NCBI RefSeq assembly: GCF_965657105.1
Contig: NZ_CBFHNB010000072.1
Location: forward strand, 1 to 9,654
DNA length: 9,654 bases
Direction of reading: 5' to 3'
Origin: Puniceispirillum sp965657105
Lineage (GTDB): Bacteria > Pseudomonadota > Alphaproteobacteria > Puniceispirillales > Puniceispirillaceae
Under the pieces are notes generated by a model. It ran no database searches, was not told where the DNA came from, and was given only the letters and a program-made list of their open reading frames with translations. Positions 1 to 5,329 of this stretch are shown piece after piece. Made by a program: the position numbers and the translations under genes. Each line of letters starts with the position of its first letter. The stretch's first letter is position 1.

Positions 1-420
1 TGTTATCACATCTGGTGCCATTGCTGGCAGGCTTTCGATGCGTTCATTATGAACTATGGCTGATAATTCTAATTCTCTTATAACTGTCTGTAAAAAAACA
101 GTTTTCTTATAATCTGATTCGACTAGATGCACCGTTGCATCCTGCATAATTGACAAAATCAGTCCGGGGAATCCAGCGCCACTGCCTACATCAAGAATAG
201 TTTTGCATCCAGGGGGCAGATAGCGGGCTAATTGCCCCGAGTCAAGGATATGACGTTGCCAAGCAATATCCAGAGTTCCTTTGGCGACAAGATTCAACGA
301 TTTCTGCCATTTTTCTAACAGCGCCAGATAAGCGGCAAATTTATCCAATGTTTCACGTGAAACATTTAACCTAGTCTGCACGCTTTCAGGCGTCATTTTG
401 GGTGTCATTTTGGGTGTCAT
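1..420 (-). CDS. rsmG: RsmG (GidB), 16S rRNA m7G527 methyltransferase, N-terminal part
   Basis: Partial gene: the reading frame enters from position 420 and leaves the window at position 1 after 140 codons, against roughly 200-215 residues for the family, so the C-terminus is missing. RsmG uses S-adenosylmethionine to make N7-methylguanosine in the 530 loop of 16S rRNA. The SAM-binding glycine motif DVGSGAGFPG is at residues 77-86. It is preceded by the family signature RHILDS (56-61) and followed by ESDYKK (101-106). Residues 19-24, NVSRET, are encoded by a perfect parS site, a placement also known in other alphaproteobacterial rsmG genes. Three in-frame ATGs (420, 408, 396) come from a 12 bp tandem repeat giving MTPKMTPKMTP, so the true start is uncertain; I use the first because it overlaps the preceding small ORF. 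It is downstream of mnmG on the same strand. Identification is firm from motifs. Confidence 0.95.
   Translation of the reverse strand, partial: MTPKMTPKMTPESVQTRLNVSRETLDKFAAYLALLEKWQKSLNLVAKGTLDIAWQRHILDSGQLARYLPPGCKTILDVGSGAGFPGLILSIMQDATVHLVESDYKKTVFLQTVIRELELSAIVHNERIESLPAMAPDVIT
349..364. other. parS: parS site 1 (inside rsmG)
   Basis: Perfect 16 bp palindrome TGTTTCACGTGAAACA, the consensus centromere of chromosomal ParABS systems bound by ParB. It lies in the rsmG reading frame and encodes NVSRET. Its flanks (CCAA and TTTA) do not extend the palindrome to AAAA/TTTT as the non-coding copies do. Confidence 0.96.
394..420 (-). repeat. 12 bp tandem repeat at the rsmG start
   Basis: The unit cattttgggtgt (plus strand) occurs at 394-405 and 406-417 and is followed by a third cat at 418-420. 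On the minus strand this gives three in-frame ATG codons four codons apart (MTPK, MTPK, MTPE). Such a unit can expand or contract by slippage without changing frame, adding or removing start codons. Confidence 0.85.
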
Positions 421-608
421 GCTGCCACAGCCCCAACATATATGCCGAATAATCCCGATATATCCGTTATGTCTGATATGTCTGATGCTATCGATAACGC
501 CTTAAAGCGCGCCTTATAATACCAGCTAGCACCATATGAAGCCTGCCCATATGAAAAATGTTTCACGTGAAACATTTTGAATGGCTGAAAACAGGCTTTG
601 TGCATCAT
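417..608 (-). CDS. Small ORF bridging mnmG and rsmG (doubtful, 63 codons)
   Basis: I do not recognise this product. The ORF starts with an ATG whose bases overlap the mnmG stop (ATGA at 608-605) and ends with a TGA overlapping the first rsmG ATG (ATGA at 420-417), so it would bridge both neighbours exactly. Its sequence is low in complexity: SYGQASYGAS comes from a repeated CATATGAA, SDISDITDIS from a tandem ATGTCTGAT, and MFHVKHF is a reading of parS site 2. There is no predicted domain or membrane segment I can see. The full parS palindrome with its AAAA/TTTT arms inside it resembles the non-coding copies, which argues against selection on protein sequence. It could act only as a translational-coupling leader, or be a chance ORF. 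Confidence 0.22.
   Translation of the reverse strand: MMHKACFQPFKMFHVKHFSYGQASYGASWYYKARFKALSIASDISDITDISGLFGIYVGAVAA
559..574. other. parS: parS site 2 (mnmG-rsmG spacer)
   Basis: Perfect TGTTTCACGTGAAACA with flanking AAAA on the left and TTTT on the right, giving an extended 24 bp palindrome. It lies 31 bp downstream of the mnmG stop codon and 210 bp (start to start) from parS site 1. Confidence 0.96.
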
Positions 609-2560
609 ATAGTCTCGCGCCGCATAGCCGTATTGTCAGGCTTGGTGCTATAAGCCGCGTCTTCACGGCGGCGCAGATGCCGCAAAACCGCAACCACCGA
701 TGCTGGTGTCAGCCCTGGAAGCCGATTCGCCTGGCCAATCGTTTCGGGCTGGCGGCGTTTCAAAACATCTTGTGCTTCCGCCGACAAGCCCCCAATCACC
801 GAAAAATCAAGACCATCGGGAATCAACGTGGCTTCGTCACGACGTAACGCATCAATATCGGCCTTCTGGCGCGCCACATAGCCTGCATAGCGATAATCGG
901 CTTCAAGCTGGGCGTGATAAAGTGGCGTGATTTTTGCCAACTCAGGCCATAATGACGTCAGCCGGTCGATGGTGATGCCTTCAAGGCTAAGCATATCTGC
1001 CGCCGTGCGTTTGCCGCCATCGCGGGGCTTTGGCAAGTCAGCTTTTTCCAGATCCTTGCCCGACGCGGTGAGCGATAGCAATGTGGCCTTTGCCGCTTCC
1101 AGATGCTTATGCTTATAATGCCAGGCTGTTTGCCGCGCACTTCCCACACAGCCAATCGCCATGCCTTTTTCAGTCAGGCGTTGATCGGCATTATCGGCAC
1201 GAAGCAGCAGCCGATATTCGGCGCGTGATGTAAACATCCTATAGGGTTCGGGCGCGCCCTTGGAAATCAGGTCATCGATCATCACCCCAATATAGGCATC
1301 AGCACGATCAAGCGTAAAAATGGTCTTTTGCGTGGCATCAATAGAGGCCGCGGCGAGGGCGGCATTGACCCCGGCCATCAAACCTTGAGCCGCAGCTTCT
1401 TCATAGCCTGTGGTGCCATTGATCTGACCTGCCAGATACAAGCCTGGCAAGACACGCAATTCCAATGTCTGGCGCAAAGCGCGCGGATCGACAAAATCAT
1501 ATTCAATCGCATAGCCATGTTGCAAAATAACCGTCTGTTCAAGGCCAGGTATGGTTTTCACCAATGCCTCTTGCACATCGCGCGGCAGGCTTGTCGAAAT
1601 ACCATTCGGGTAAATCGTATGATCATCAAGCCCTTCTGGCTCAAGGAACAACTGATGCGAGTCCTTATCAGCAAAGCGGTTCACCTTATCTTCGATCGAT
1701 GGACAATAGCGGGGGCCCTGACCCGAAATATTACCATTGAACACCGCCGATAAATGTATCGATTCGGCAATAATCCGGTGGGTTTCAGCCGTGGTGCGGG
1801 TGATGCCGCATTCGATCTGCGGTACGGTAATTTTATCGGTCATTGTCGAAAAGGGAATCGGTGGGTTATCGGCTGGCTGCATTTCCAGCACCGACCAGTC
1901 AATCGTACGGCCATCAAGGCGTGGCGGTGTTCCGGTTTTCAAACGGCCAAGCGGTAATGCCAGATCCGCCAGACGTGTAGCCAGCATATTTGACGGGGCT
2001 TCACCAATCCGGCCCGCCTCAGTGCGCTCATTGCCAAGATGAATCAAACCACCCAGAAAAGTGCCTGTTGTCAAAACAACGCTTACCGCTTTCAATTCGC
2101 GCCCATCTTCGCAGACAATGCCGGTCACCTGACGGGAAGTGCCGGTCAAGCCGTTCAAGCCAGCGGCCATATCATCAACCAGCAAATCACCAACCGCCGC
2201 CTCGATAATGGTGATATGATCATCCTCATGCAGAAATTCTTGAATCGCGGCACGATATAGCGCGCGGTCAGCTTGCGCACGCGGGCCATGCACCGCCGGA
2301 CCCCGTGATTTATTCAACATGCGGAACTGGATTCCCGCCTGGTCAATCGCCCGCCCCATAAGTCCATCAAGCGCATCAATCTCGCGCACAAGATGGCCTT
2401 TACCAAGCCCGCCAATCGCCGGATTACATGACATTTCACCTATGCGGTCAGCGCGCATCGTGACCAAGGCCACCGACGCACCCATACGAGATGCCGCCGC
2501 CGCGGCTTCACAGCCAGCATGCCCCCCACCCACAACAATGACATCAAATACAGATTTCAT
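605..2560 (-). CDS. mnmG: MnmG (GidA), tRNA uridine 5-carboxymethylaminomethyl modification enzyme
   Basis: FAD enzyme that, with MnmE, installs the 5-carboxymethylaminomethyl (or aminomethyl) group on wobble U34 of several tRNAs in the cytoplasm, improving decoding of NNA/NNG codons. The product is 651 residues, close to the family's 620-650. The N-terminal dinucleotide-binding fold shows VVGGGHAGCEAA (G11, G13, G16). The block SCNPAIGGLGKGH (44-56) carries Cys45 and RYCPSIEDKV carries Cys286, matching the two conserved cysteines of E. coli MnmG. The C-terminal half has GLYLAGQINGTTGYEEAA (373-390) and the tRNA-binding region with PYRMFTSRAEYRLLLR. An AAGAAGA stretch just before the ATG serves as ribosome binding site. 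It is downstream of mnmE on the same strand but separated from it by 523 bp, so it may have its own promoter; I could not identify one convincingly. The stop codon overlaps a small ORF leading to rsmG. Nothing in the protein looks damaged. Confidence 0.98.
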   Translation of the reverse strand: MKSVFDVIVVGGGHAGCEAAAAASRMGASVALVTMRADRIGEMSCNPAIGGLGKGHLVREIDALDGLMGRAIDQAGIQFRMLNKSRGPAVHGPRAQADRALYRAAIQEFLHEDDHITIIEAAVGDLLVDDMAAGLNGLTGTSRQVTGIVCEDGRELKAVSVVLTTGTFLGGLIHLGNERTEAGRIGEAPSNMLATRLADLALPLGRLKTGTPPRLDGRTIDWSVLEMQPADNPPIPFSTMTDKITVPQIECGITRTTAETHRIIAESIHLSAVFNGNISGQGPRYCPSIEDKVNRFADKDSHQLFLEPEGLDDHTIYPNGISTSLPRDVQEALVKTIPGLEQTVILQHGYAIEYDFVDPRALRQTLELRVLPGLYLAGQINGTTGYEEAAAQGLMAGVNAALAAASIDATQKTIFTLDRADAYIGVMIDDLISKGAPEPYRMFTSRAEYRLLLRADNADQRLTEKGMAIGCVGSARQTAWHYKHKHLEAAKATLLSLTASGKDLEKADLPKPRDGGKRTAADMLSLEGITIDRLTSLWPELAKITPLYHAQLEADYRYAGYVARQKADIDALRRDEATLIPDGLDFSVIGGLSAEAQDVLKRRQPETIGQANRLPGLTPASVVAVLRHLRRREDAAYSTKPDNTAMRRETI

Positions 2561-2741
2561 TCTTCTTGTTTCGCTTATCCCTATTTCGCTTGTTATAATC
2601 GGTTCTATCAGGGTTTCATTCAGCTATCGGCGTCTAATTCAATGCCGACGTCTCAGCACGTATAATCAAATGCGGAGTGAACATAGCACAGATTATGGAT
2701 TTATGCCGCATTGTTAGATGATGCAGTGGTAAATCACAAAA

Positions 2742-2757
2742 TGTTTCACGTGAAACA
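2742..2757. other. parS: parS site 3 (mnmE-mnmG spacer)
   Basis: Perfect TGTTTCACGTGAAACA with AAAA and TTTT flanks (extended 24 bp palindrome), 182 bp upstream of the mnmG start. Confidence 0.96.
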
Positions 2758-2861
2758 TTTTGGTGCGGCTTTCATGCCGGTCTGAAACCAAGGCCACCAG
2801 AAATAACGGTAATCAACCGCTTATATTCGCGTAACCCCCAATAGACAGCTTTATAAGCGCG

Positions 2862-2903
2862 CGATCATCTTACCGCTTTCGCGATGCTACAGCCCAATGA
2901 TGC
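2862..2903. repeat. Degenerate copy (D) of the hairpin repeat found beside rho
   Basis: It begins with CGATCATCTTA (2862-2872), identical to the first 11 bases of copies A (5180-5190) and C (5288-5298) about 2.3 kb away, and ends in AATGATGC like their GGATGATGC ends. The outer arms ATCAT (2864-2868) and ATGAT (2897-2901) still pair, but the inner 5 bp stem of the other copies is not preserved. Total length is 42 bp, the same as the intact copies. A 9 bp direct repeat GCTTTATAA flanks it. Confidence 0.6.
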
Positions 2904-2953
2904 TTTATAATATGCCAGTCAAGACGATTATATCTGGCTGAACAACCGGAAAA

Positions 2954-2969
2954 TGTTTCACGTGAAACA
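2954..2969. other. parS: parS site 4 (mnmE-mnmG spacer)
   Basis: Perfect TGTTTCACGTGAAACA with AAAA and TTTT flanks (extended 24 bp palindrome). It is 212 bp from site 3 (start to start), nearly the same spacing as between sites 1 and 2. Confidence 0.96.
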
Positions 2970-3012
2970 TTTTAGGTCACCGACATGTCACGATCTGAAA
3001 GGCGTGATTTAT

Positions 3013-3057
3013 CCAAACGGCCTAAACCCAAAAGGATTAAACCAAAACGGATTAGAA
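3013..3057. repeat. Three imperfect 15 bp tandem units after mnmE
   Basis: Units CCAAACGGCCTAAAC (3013-3027), CCAAAAGGATTAAAC (3028-3042) and CAAAACGGATTAGAA (3043-3057) follow each other without gaps, 27 bp beyond the mnmE stop. No function is evident; they look like a slippage product in a non-coding spacer. Confidence 0.7.
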
Positions 3058-3083
3058 AAGCGCACTACCACACGACCTTGGGG

Positions 3084-4427
3084 CTATTTGCCAATACAAA
3101 AGGATGAAAAGATCGACCCCAGTAAATCTTCAACATCGATTTTACCCGTTATCCGCCCCAAAGCCGTGGCCGCCATCCGGAAATCTTCGGCCGCCAGTTC
3201 CGGATTCACATCAAAATCATGTGTCAGCCCACGTTCAAGACTCTGCATCGCCCCTATAAGCGCATCGCGGTGCCGCGCCCGTGTGATGATCGCACTCTGA
3301 CCATCCTGATTAAGCGGCACAATCGCCTTTGTAATCGCCGCAATCAGCGTTTCGATGTCTTTATTATCGCGCAAGCTGAGATGTAATGCGCCTTCGGGCA
3401 CCGACCCCACCAGCCCCAGATCGCATTTATTCAGCACGATTAAATGCTGGCCGCCTGTCAAATCACTGATCTCGGCCAGATGCTGTGGCCATGCCGGATC
3501 ACTACCATCAAGGATAATCAGACCAAAATCAGCATCACGGCCAGCCTGACGGGCACGGCGGATACCTTCGGCTTCGATAGCCCCCGCACCATCGCGCAAT
3601 CCAGCTGTGTCCATAAAGGTCACCGGCACACCGCCAAGATCCATTTTGACGGCAACGATATCGCGTGTGGTGCCTGCCTCAGCCGAGGTGATGACCGCAT
3701 CACGTCCCGAAATCGCATTCAAAGCGGTTGACTTGCCCGCATTCACCGACCCAAGCAAGGCCACCTTTACGCCATCACGAATGACTTCGCCGGCTTTATT
3801 ATCCGCCATAATAACACCCATATCAGCAATCAGCGTTTTGGTACTTGCGCGCAAGGCCGCTTCAACCGAGGCTGGCAGATCCTCATCGGCAAAATCAATC
3901 AGCGCCTCAAGCTGGCCAGCCAAGCTAATCAGCGTTTCGCGCCAGGCCGTAACCGGTTTGCGCAAAGCCCCATCAAGCTGTGCCCATGCCTGATGCAGCT
4001 GGGCAGGGGTTTCCGCATCGATCAGATCAGCTAGACCTTCGACGCCGGAAAGGTCAAATTTATCATTGCCAAAGGCACGGCGGGTAAACTCGCCTGGTAA
4101 AGCCGGACGGAACCCCGCTATCAGGGCCAATCTATCAAGGATCATCGCTTGTACCGCCTGACTACCATGACAATGGATTTCCAAGACATCCTCACCCGTC
4201 GGAGAATGCGGCGCCTGCATATAAAGCAACAGCACTTCATCAATCGGCTGGCCATTAACATTTTTGAGGCGGCGCACGGCAAAACGCCCCTTTTCGGGGC
4301 AACACACAGCAAAAGCATCCGCCGCATATGAGGCGCGCTCGCCGCTGATCCGCACGATAGCGATAGCCGAACGCCCTGGCGGAGTTGCCAGCGCAAAAAT
4401 AGTGTCATTAAATGTCGCGCCTGTCAT
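3084..4427 (-). CDS. mnmE: MnmE (TrmE), tRNA modification GTPase
   Basis: G protein that dimerises, binds a formyl-tetrahydrofolate derivative and works with MnmG on tRNA wobble U34. Residues 1-120 form the tetrahydrofolate-binding N-domain (NDTIFALATPPGRSA near the start). A helical domain surrounds an inserted G domain showing all motifs: G1 GSVNAGKS (226-233), G2 GTTRD (252-256), G3 DTAG (273-276) and G4 NKCD (333-336). The protein ends in the diagnostic FCIGK with the conserved cysteine at 444. Length from this start is 447 residues, normal for the family. The frame is open up to an ATG at 4460 (adding 11 residues). I prefer 4427 because homologues begin shortly before DTIFA and a GAAAGA stretch precedes this ATG by about six bases. 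The gene is divergent from ogt, with a parS site in the shared upstream region, and probably heads the mnmE-mnmG-rsmG set. Confidence 0.97.
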   Translation of the reverse strand: MTGATFNDTIFALATPPGRSAIAIVRISGERASYAADAFAVCCPEKGRFAVRRLKNVNGQPIDEVLLLYMQAPHSPTGEDVLEIHCHGSQAVQAMILDRLALIAGFRPALPGEFTRRAFGNDKFDLSGVEGLADLIDAETPAQLHQAWAQLDGALRKPVTAWRETLISLAGQLEALIDFADEDLPASVEAALRASTKTLIADMGVIMADNKAGEVIRDGVKVALLGSVNAGKSTALNAISGRDAVITSAEAGTTRDIVAVKMDLGGVPVTFMDTAGLRDGAGAIEAEGIRRARQAGRDADFGLIILDGSDPAWPQHLAEISDLTGGQHLIVLNKCDLGLVGSVPEGALHLSLRDNKDIETLIAAITKAIVPLNQDGQSAIITRARHRDALIGAMQSLERGLTHDFDVNPELAAEDFRMAATALGRITGKIDVEDLLGSIFSSFCIGK

Positions 4428-4496
4428 TGCGAGTCTTTCATTAAGAAGCCGATCTTTCATCTAAGGTCTGTTTGGATCCACGGTTTATATAGTAAA

Positions 4497-4512
4497 TGTT
4501 TCACGTGAAACA
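4497..4512. other. parS: parS site 5 (mnmE-ogt divergent spacer)
   Basis: Perfect TGTTTCACGTGAAACA flanked by TAAA and TTTT, lying between the divergent starts of mnmE and ogt. ParB bound and spreading here would cover any promoter in this 140-173 bp spacer. I could not pick out confident promoter boxes on either strand. Confidence 0.96.
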
Positions 4513-4600
4513 TTTTTTGAATTATCTGAATAGAGGTAAAGTACCCTGAGAACATGTCAAGAATGATATCAGGCCACCCCAAAGCGACAGGGACGGGATT

Positions 4601-5116
4601 ATGACGGGACACTTTTATATCACCTTTCACACGCCTTTAGGATGGATGCGACCAATAAGTGACGGCACATCTTTGATCCGGCTAGATTGGCAACAATCAC
4701 CTTGGAATGAAAACGCGCAAGACGACACGGATCATAGCGATAATGTTTCACGTGAAACAAAACATCAAATACTGGCGTATCTGGCTGGCACCCGCATGAG
4801 TTTTGATCTGCCGCTGGCCCCCGAAGGCAAAAGCAAAAGCGGATGTAACTGGCTCAGCGTCATGGCGCAAATTCCCTATGGCACAACCATTTCCTATAAG
4901 CACTTTGCCGCTATGGCTGGGAAACCCAGCGCGCCACGTGCCGCCGGTTCAGCCTGCGCACGCAATCCGATCCCGATTATATATCCCTGTCACCGTGTAG
5001 TTAAATCAGACGGATCGTTAGGCCATTATGGCGGCGGCGATATGAGTAGCCCCAAAGACCCGGAAAATCTTGGGCGCAAGGAATGGCTTATCAAACACGA
5101 ATATCGTTATCGCTAA
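4601..5116 (+). CDS. ogt: Methylated-DNA--protein-cysteine methyltransferase (Ogt/AGT family)
   Basis: Suicide DNA-repair protein that transfers the alkyl group from O6-alkylguanine or O4-alkylthymine to its own cysteine. The product is 171 residues, normal for Ogt. The C-terminal domain has IPYGTTISY (91-99), the Arg-finger/helix region PRAAGSACARNP (112-123) and the active site PCHRV with Cys130 and His131, followed by GHYGGG. Between GHYGGG and the usual RK...LL..E end lie about a dozen extra residues (DMSSPKDPENLG), a modest insertion. Residues 48-53 (NVSRET) are encoded by a perfect parS. A purine-rich AGGGACGGG at 4589-4597 precedes the ATG. It is the only left-arm gene transcribed toward the presumed oriC, sits between mnmE and rho where I would not expect it in this conserved neighbourhood, and converges on rho. 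It may be a lineage-specific insertion. Confidence 0.95.
   Translation: MTGHFYITFHTPLGWMRPISDGTSLIRLDWQQSPWNENAQDDTDHSDNVSRETKHQILAYLAGTRMSFDLPLAPEGKSKSGCNWLSVMAQIPYGTTISYKHFAAMAGKPSAPRAAGSACARNPIPIIYPCHRVVKSDGSLGHYGGGDMSSPKDPENLGRKEWLIKHEYRYR
4744..4759. other. parS: parS site 6 (inside ogt)
   Basis: Perfect TGTTTCACGTGAAACA read in frame as NVSRET at codons 48-53 of ogt, the same phase and peptide as parS site 1 in rsmG. Its flanks (ATAA and AAAA) do not extend the palindrome. Confidence 0.96.
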
Positions 5117-5124
5117 TCAGAAAA

Positions 5125-5140
5125 TGTTTCACGTGAAACA
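5125..5140. other. parS: parS site 7 (ogt-rho spacer)
   Basis: Perfect TGTTTCACGTGAAACA with AAAA and TTTT flanks, 8 bp after the ogt stop codon. It is the copy nearest the presumed oriC, about 3.3 kb away, and the last one in the window. Confidence 0.96.
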
Positions 5141-5179
5141 TTTTGACACAAGGGGATGTGGTAGAGGTTTATTAGACCA

Positions 5180-5221
5180 CGATCATCTTATCAGCGTATC
5201 CTTCGCTGCGCTGGATGATGC
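5180..5221. repeat. Hairpin repeat copy A (ogt-rho spacer)
   Basis: Palindromic unit: outer arms ATCATC (5182-5187) and GATGAT (5214-5219), a TTAT bulge, then inner arms CAGCG (5192-5196) and CGCTG (5209-5213) around a 12-base loop. An alternative inner pairing with CGCTG at 5204-5208 is possible. It shares CGATCATCTTA and TTCGCTNCGCT with copy C. There is no run of T on either strand after the stem, so it is not a classical intrinsic terminator. Confidence 0.8.
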
Positions 5222-5241
5222 ACCTAATCTCATATGATATC

Positions 5242-5274
5242 GCATCATCTCTCGGCCTTCCGGCCGGATGATGC
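5242..5274. repeat. Hairpin repeat copy B (ogt-rho spacer)
   Basis: The most perfect hairpin of the array: GCATCATC (5242-5249) pairs with GATGATGC (5267-5274), and, after a three-base TCT bulge, CGGCC (5253-5257) pairs with GGCCG (5262-5266) around a TTCC loop. The outer stem is the same as in copies A and C, while the inner stem is different in sequence but still paired. It could act as a bidirectional transcript end or RNA stabiliser between convergent ogt and rho. Confidence 0.82.
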
Positions 5275-5287
5275 TCATAATAATCCG

Positions 5288-5329
5288 CGATCATCTTATC
5301 AATCTTCGCTACGCTCGATTGGATGATGC
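5288..5329. repeat. Hairpin repeat copy C (immediately after the rho stop)
   Basis: Outer arms ATCATC (5290-5295) and GATGAT (5322-5327), TTAT bulge, inner arms CAATC (5300-5304) and GATTG (5317-5321) around a 12-base loop. This is the same layout and spacing as copy A but with compensating changes in the inner stem. It abuts the rho stop codon (5330-5332), so it would be the first structure in the rho 3' untranslated RNA. Confidence 0.8.

Larger units (their letters stand above)
2561..3083. other. Gene-free spacer between mnmE and mnmG with two parS sites
   Basis: 523 bp with no credible gene on either strand. It holds parS sites 3 and 4, a degenerate hairpin repeat bracketed by a 9 bp direct repeat GCTTTATAA (2848-2856 and 2902-2910), and three imperfect 15 bp tandem units just after the mnmE stop. 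A smaller direct repeat TTTCGCTT occurs twice near 2569-2591. Open frames crossing it, such as one starting in parS site 4 and running into mnmE antisense, read as noise. No clear minus-strand promoter for mnmG was found. Confidence 0.8.

Noticed and set aside
82..103. AACTGT...ACAGTT inverted repeat with a seven-A run inside rsmG
   Set aside because: It is within conserved rsmG codons and the frame is intact. There is no sign of frameshifting or a terminator function.
1328..1753. 141-codon plus-strand ORF antisense to mnmG
   Set aside because: It lies wholly opposite strongly conserved mnmG codons, has no ribosome binding site and no recognisable domain.
2906..2911. TATAAT on the plus strand in the mnmE-mnmG spacer
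   Set aside because: No -35 box at a suitable distance and no plus-strand gene downstream; it is part of the GCTTTATAA repeat.
2953..3300. Plus-strand ORF starting in parS site 4 (MFHVKHF...) and running into mnmE
   Set aside because: It is antisense to the conserved mnmE 3' end. Its start is only the parS palindrome and its next part only the 15 bp repeats. No family resemblance.
5180..5329. Repeat array considered as a CRISPR or as intrinsic terminators
   Set aside because: Units are palindromes of unequal core with irregular gaps, not identical repeats with uniform spacers; none is followed by a T run on either strand.
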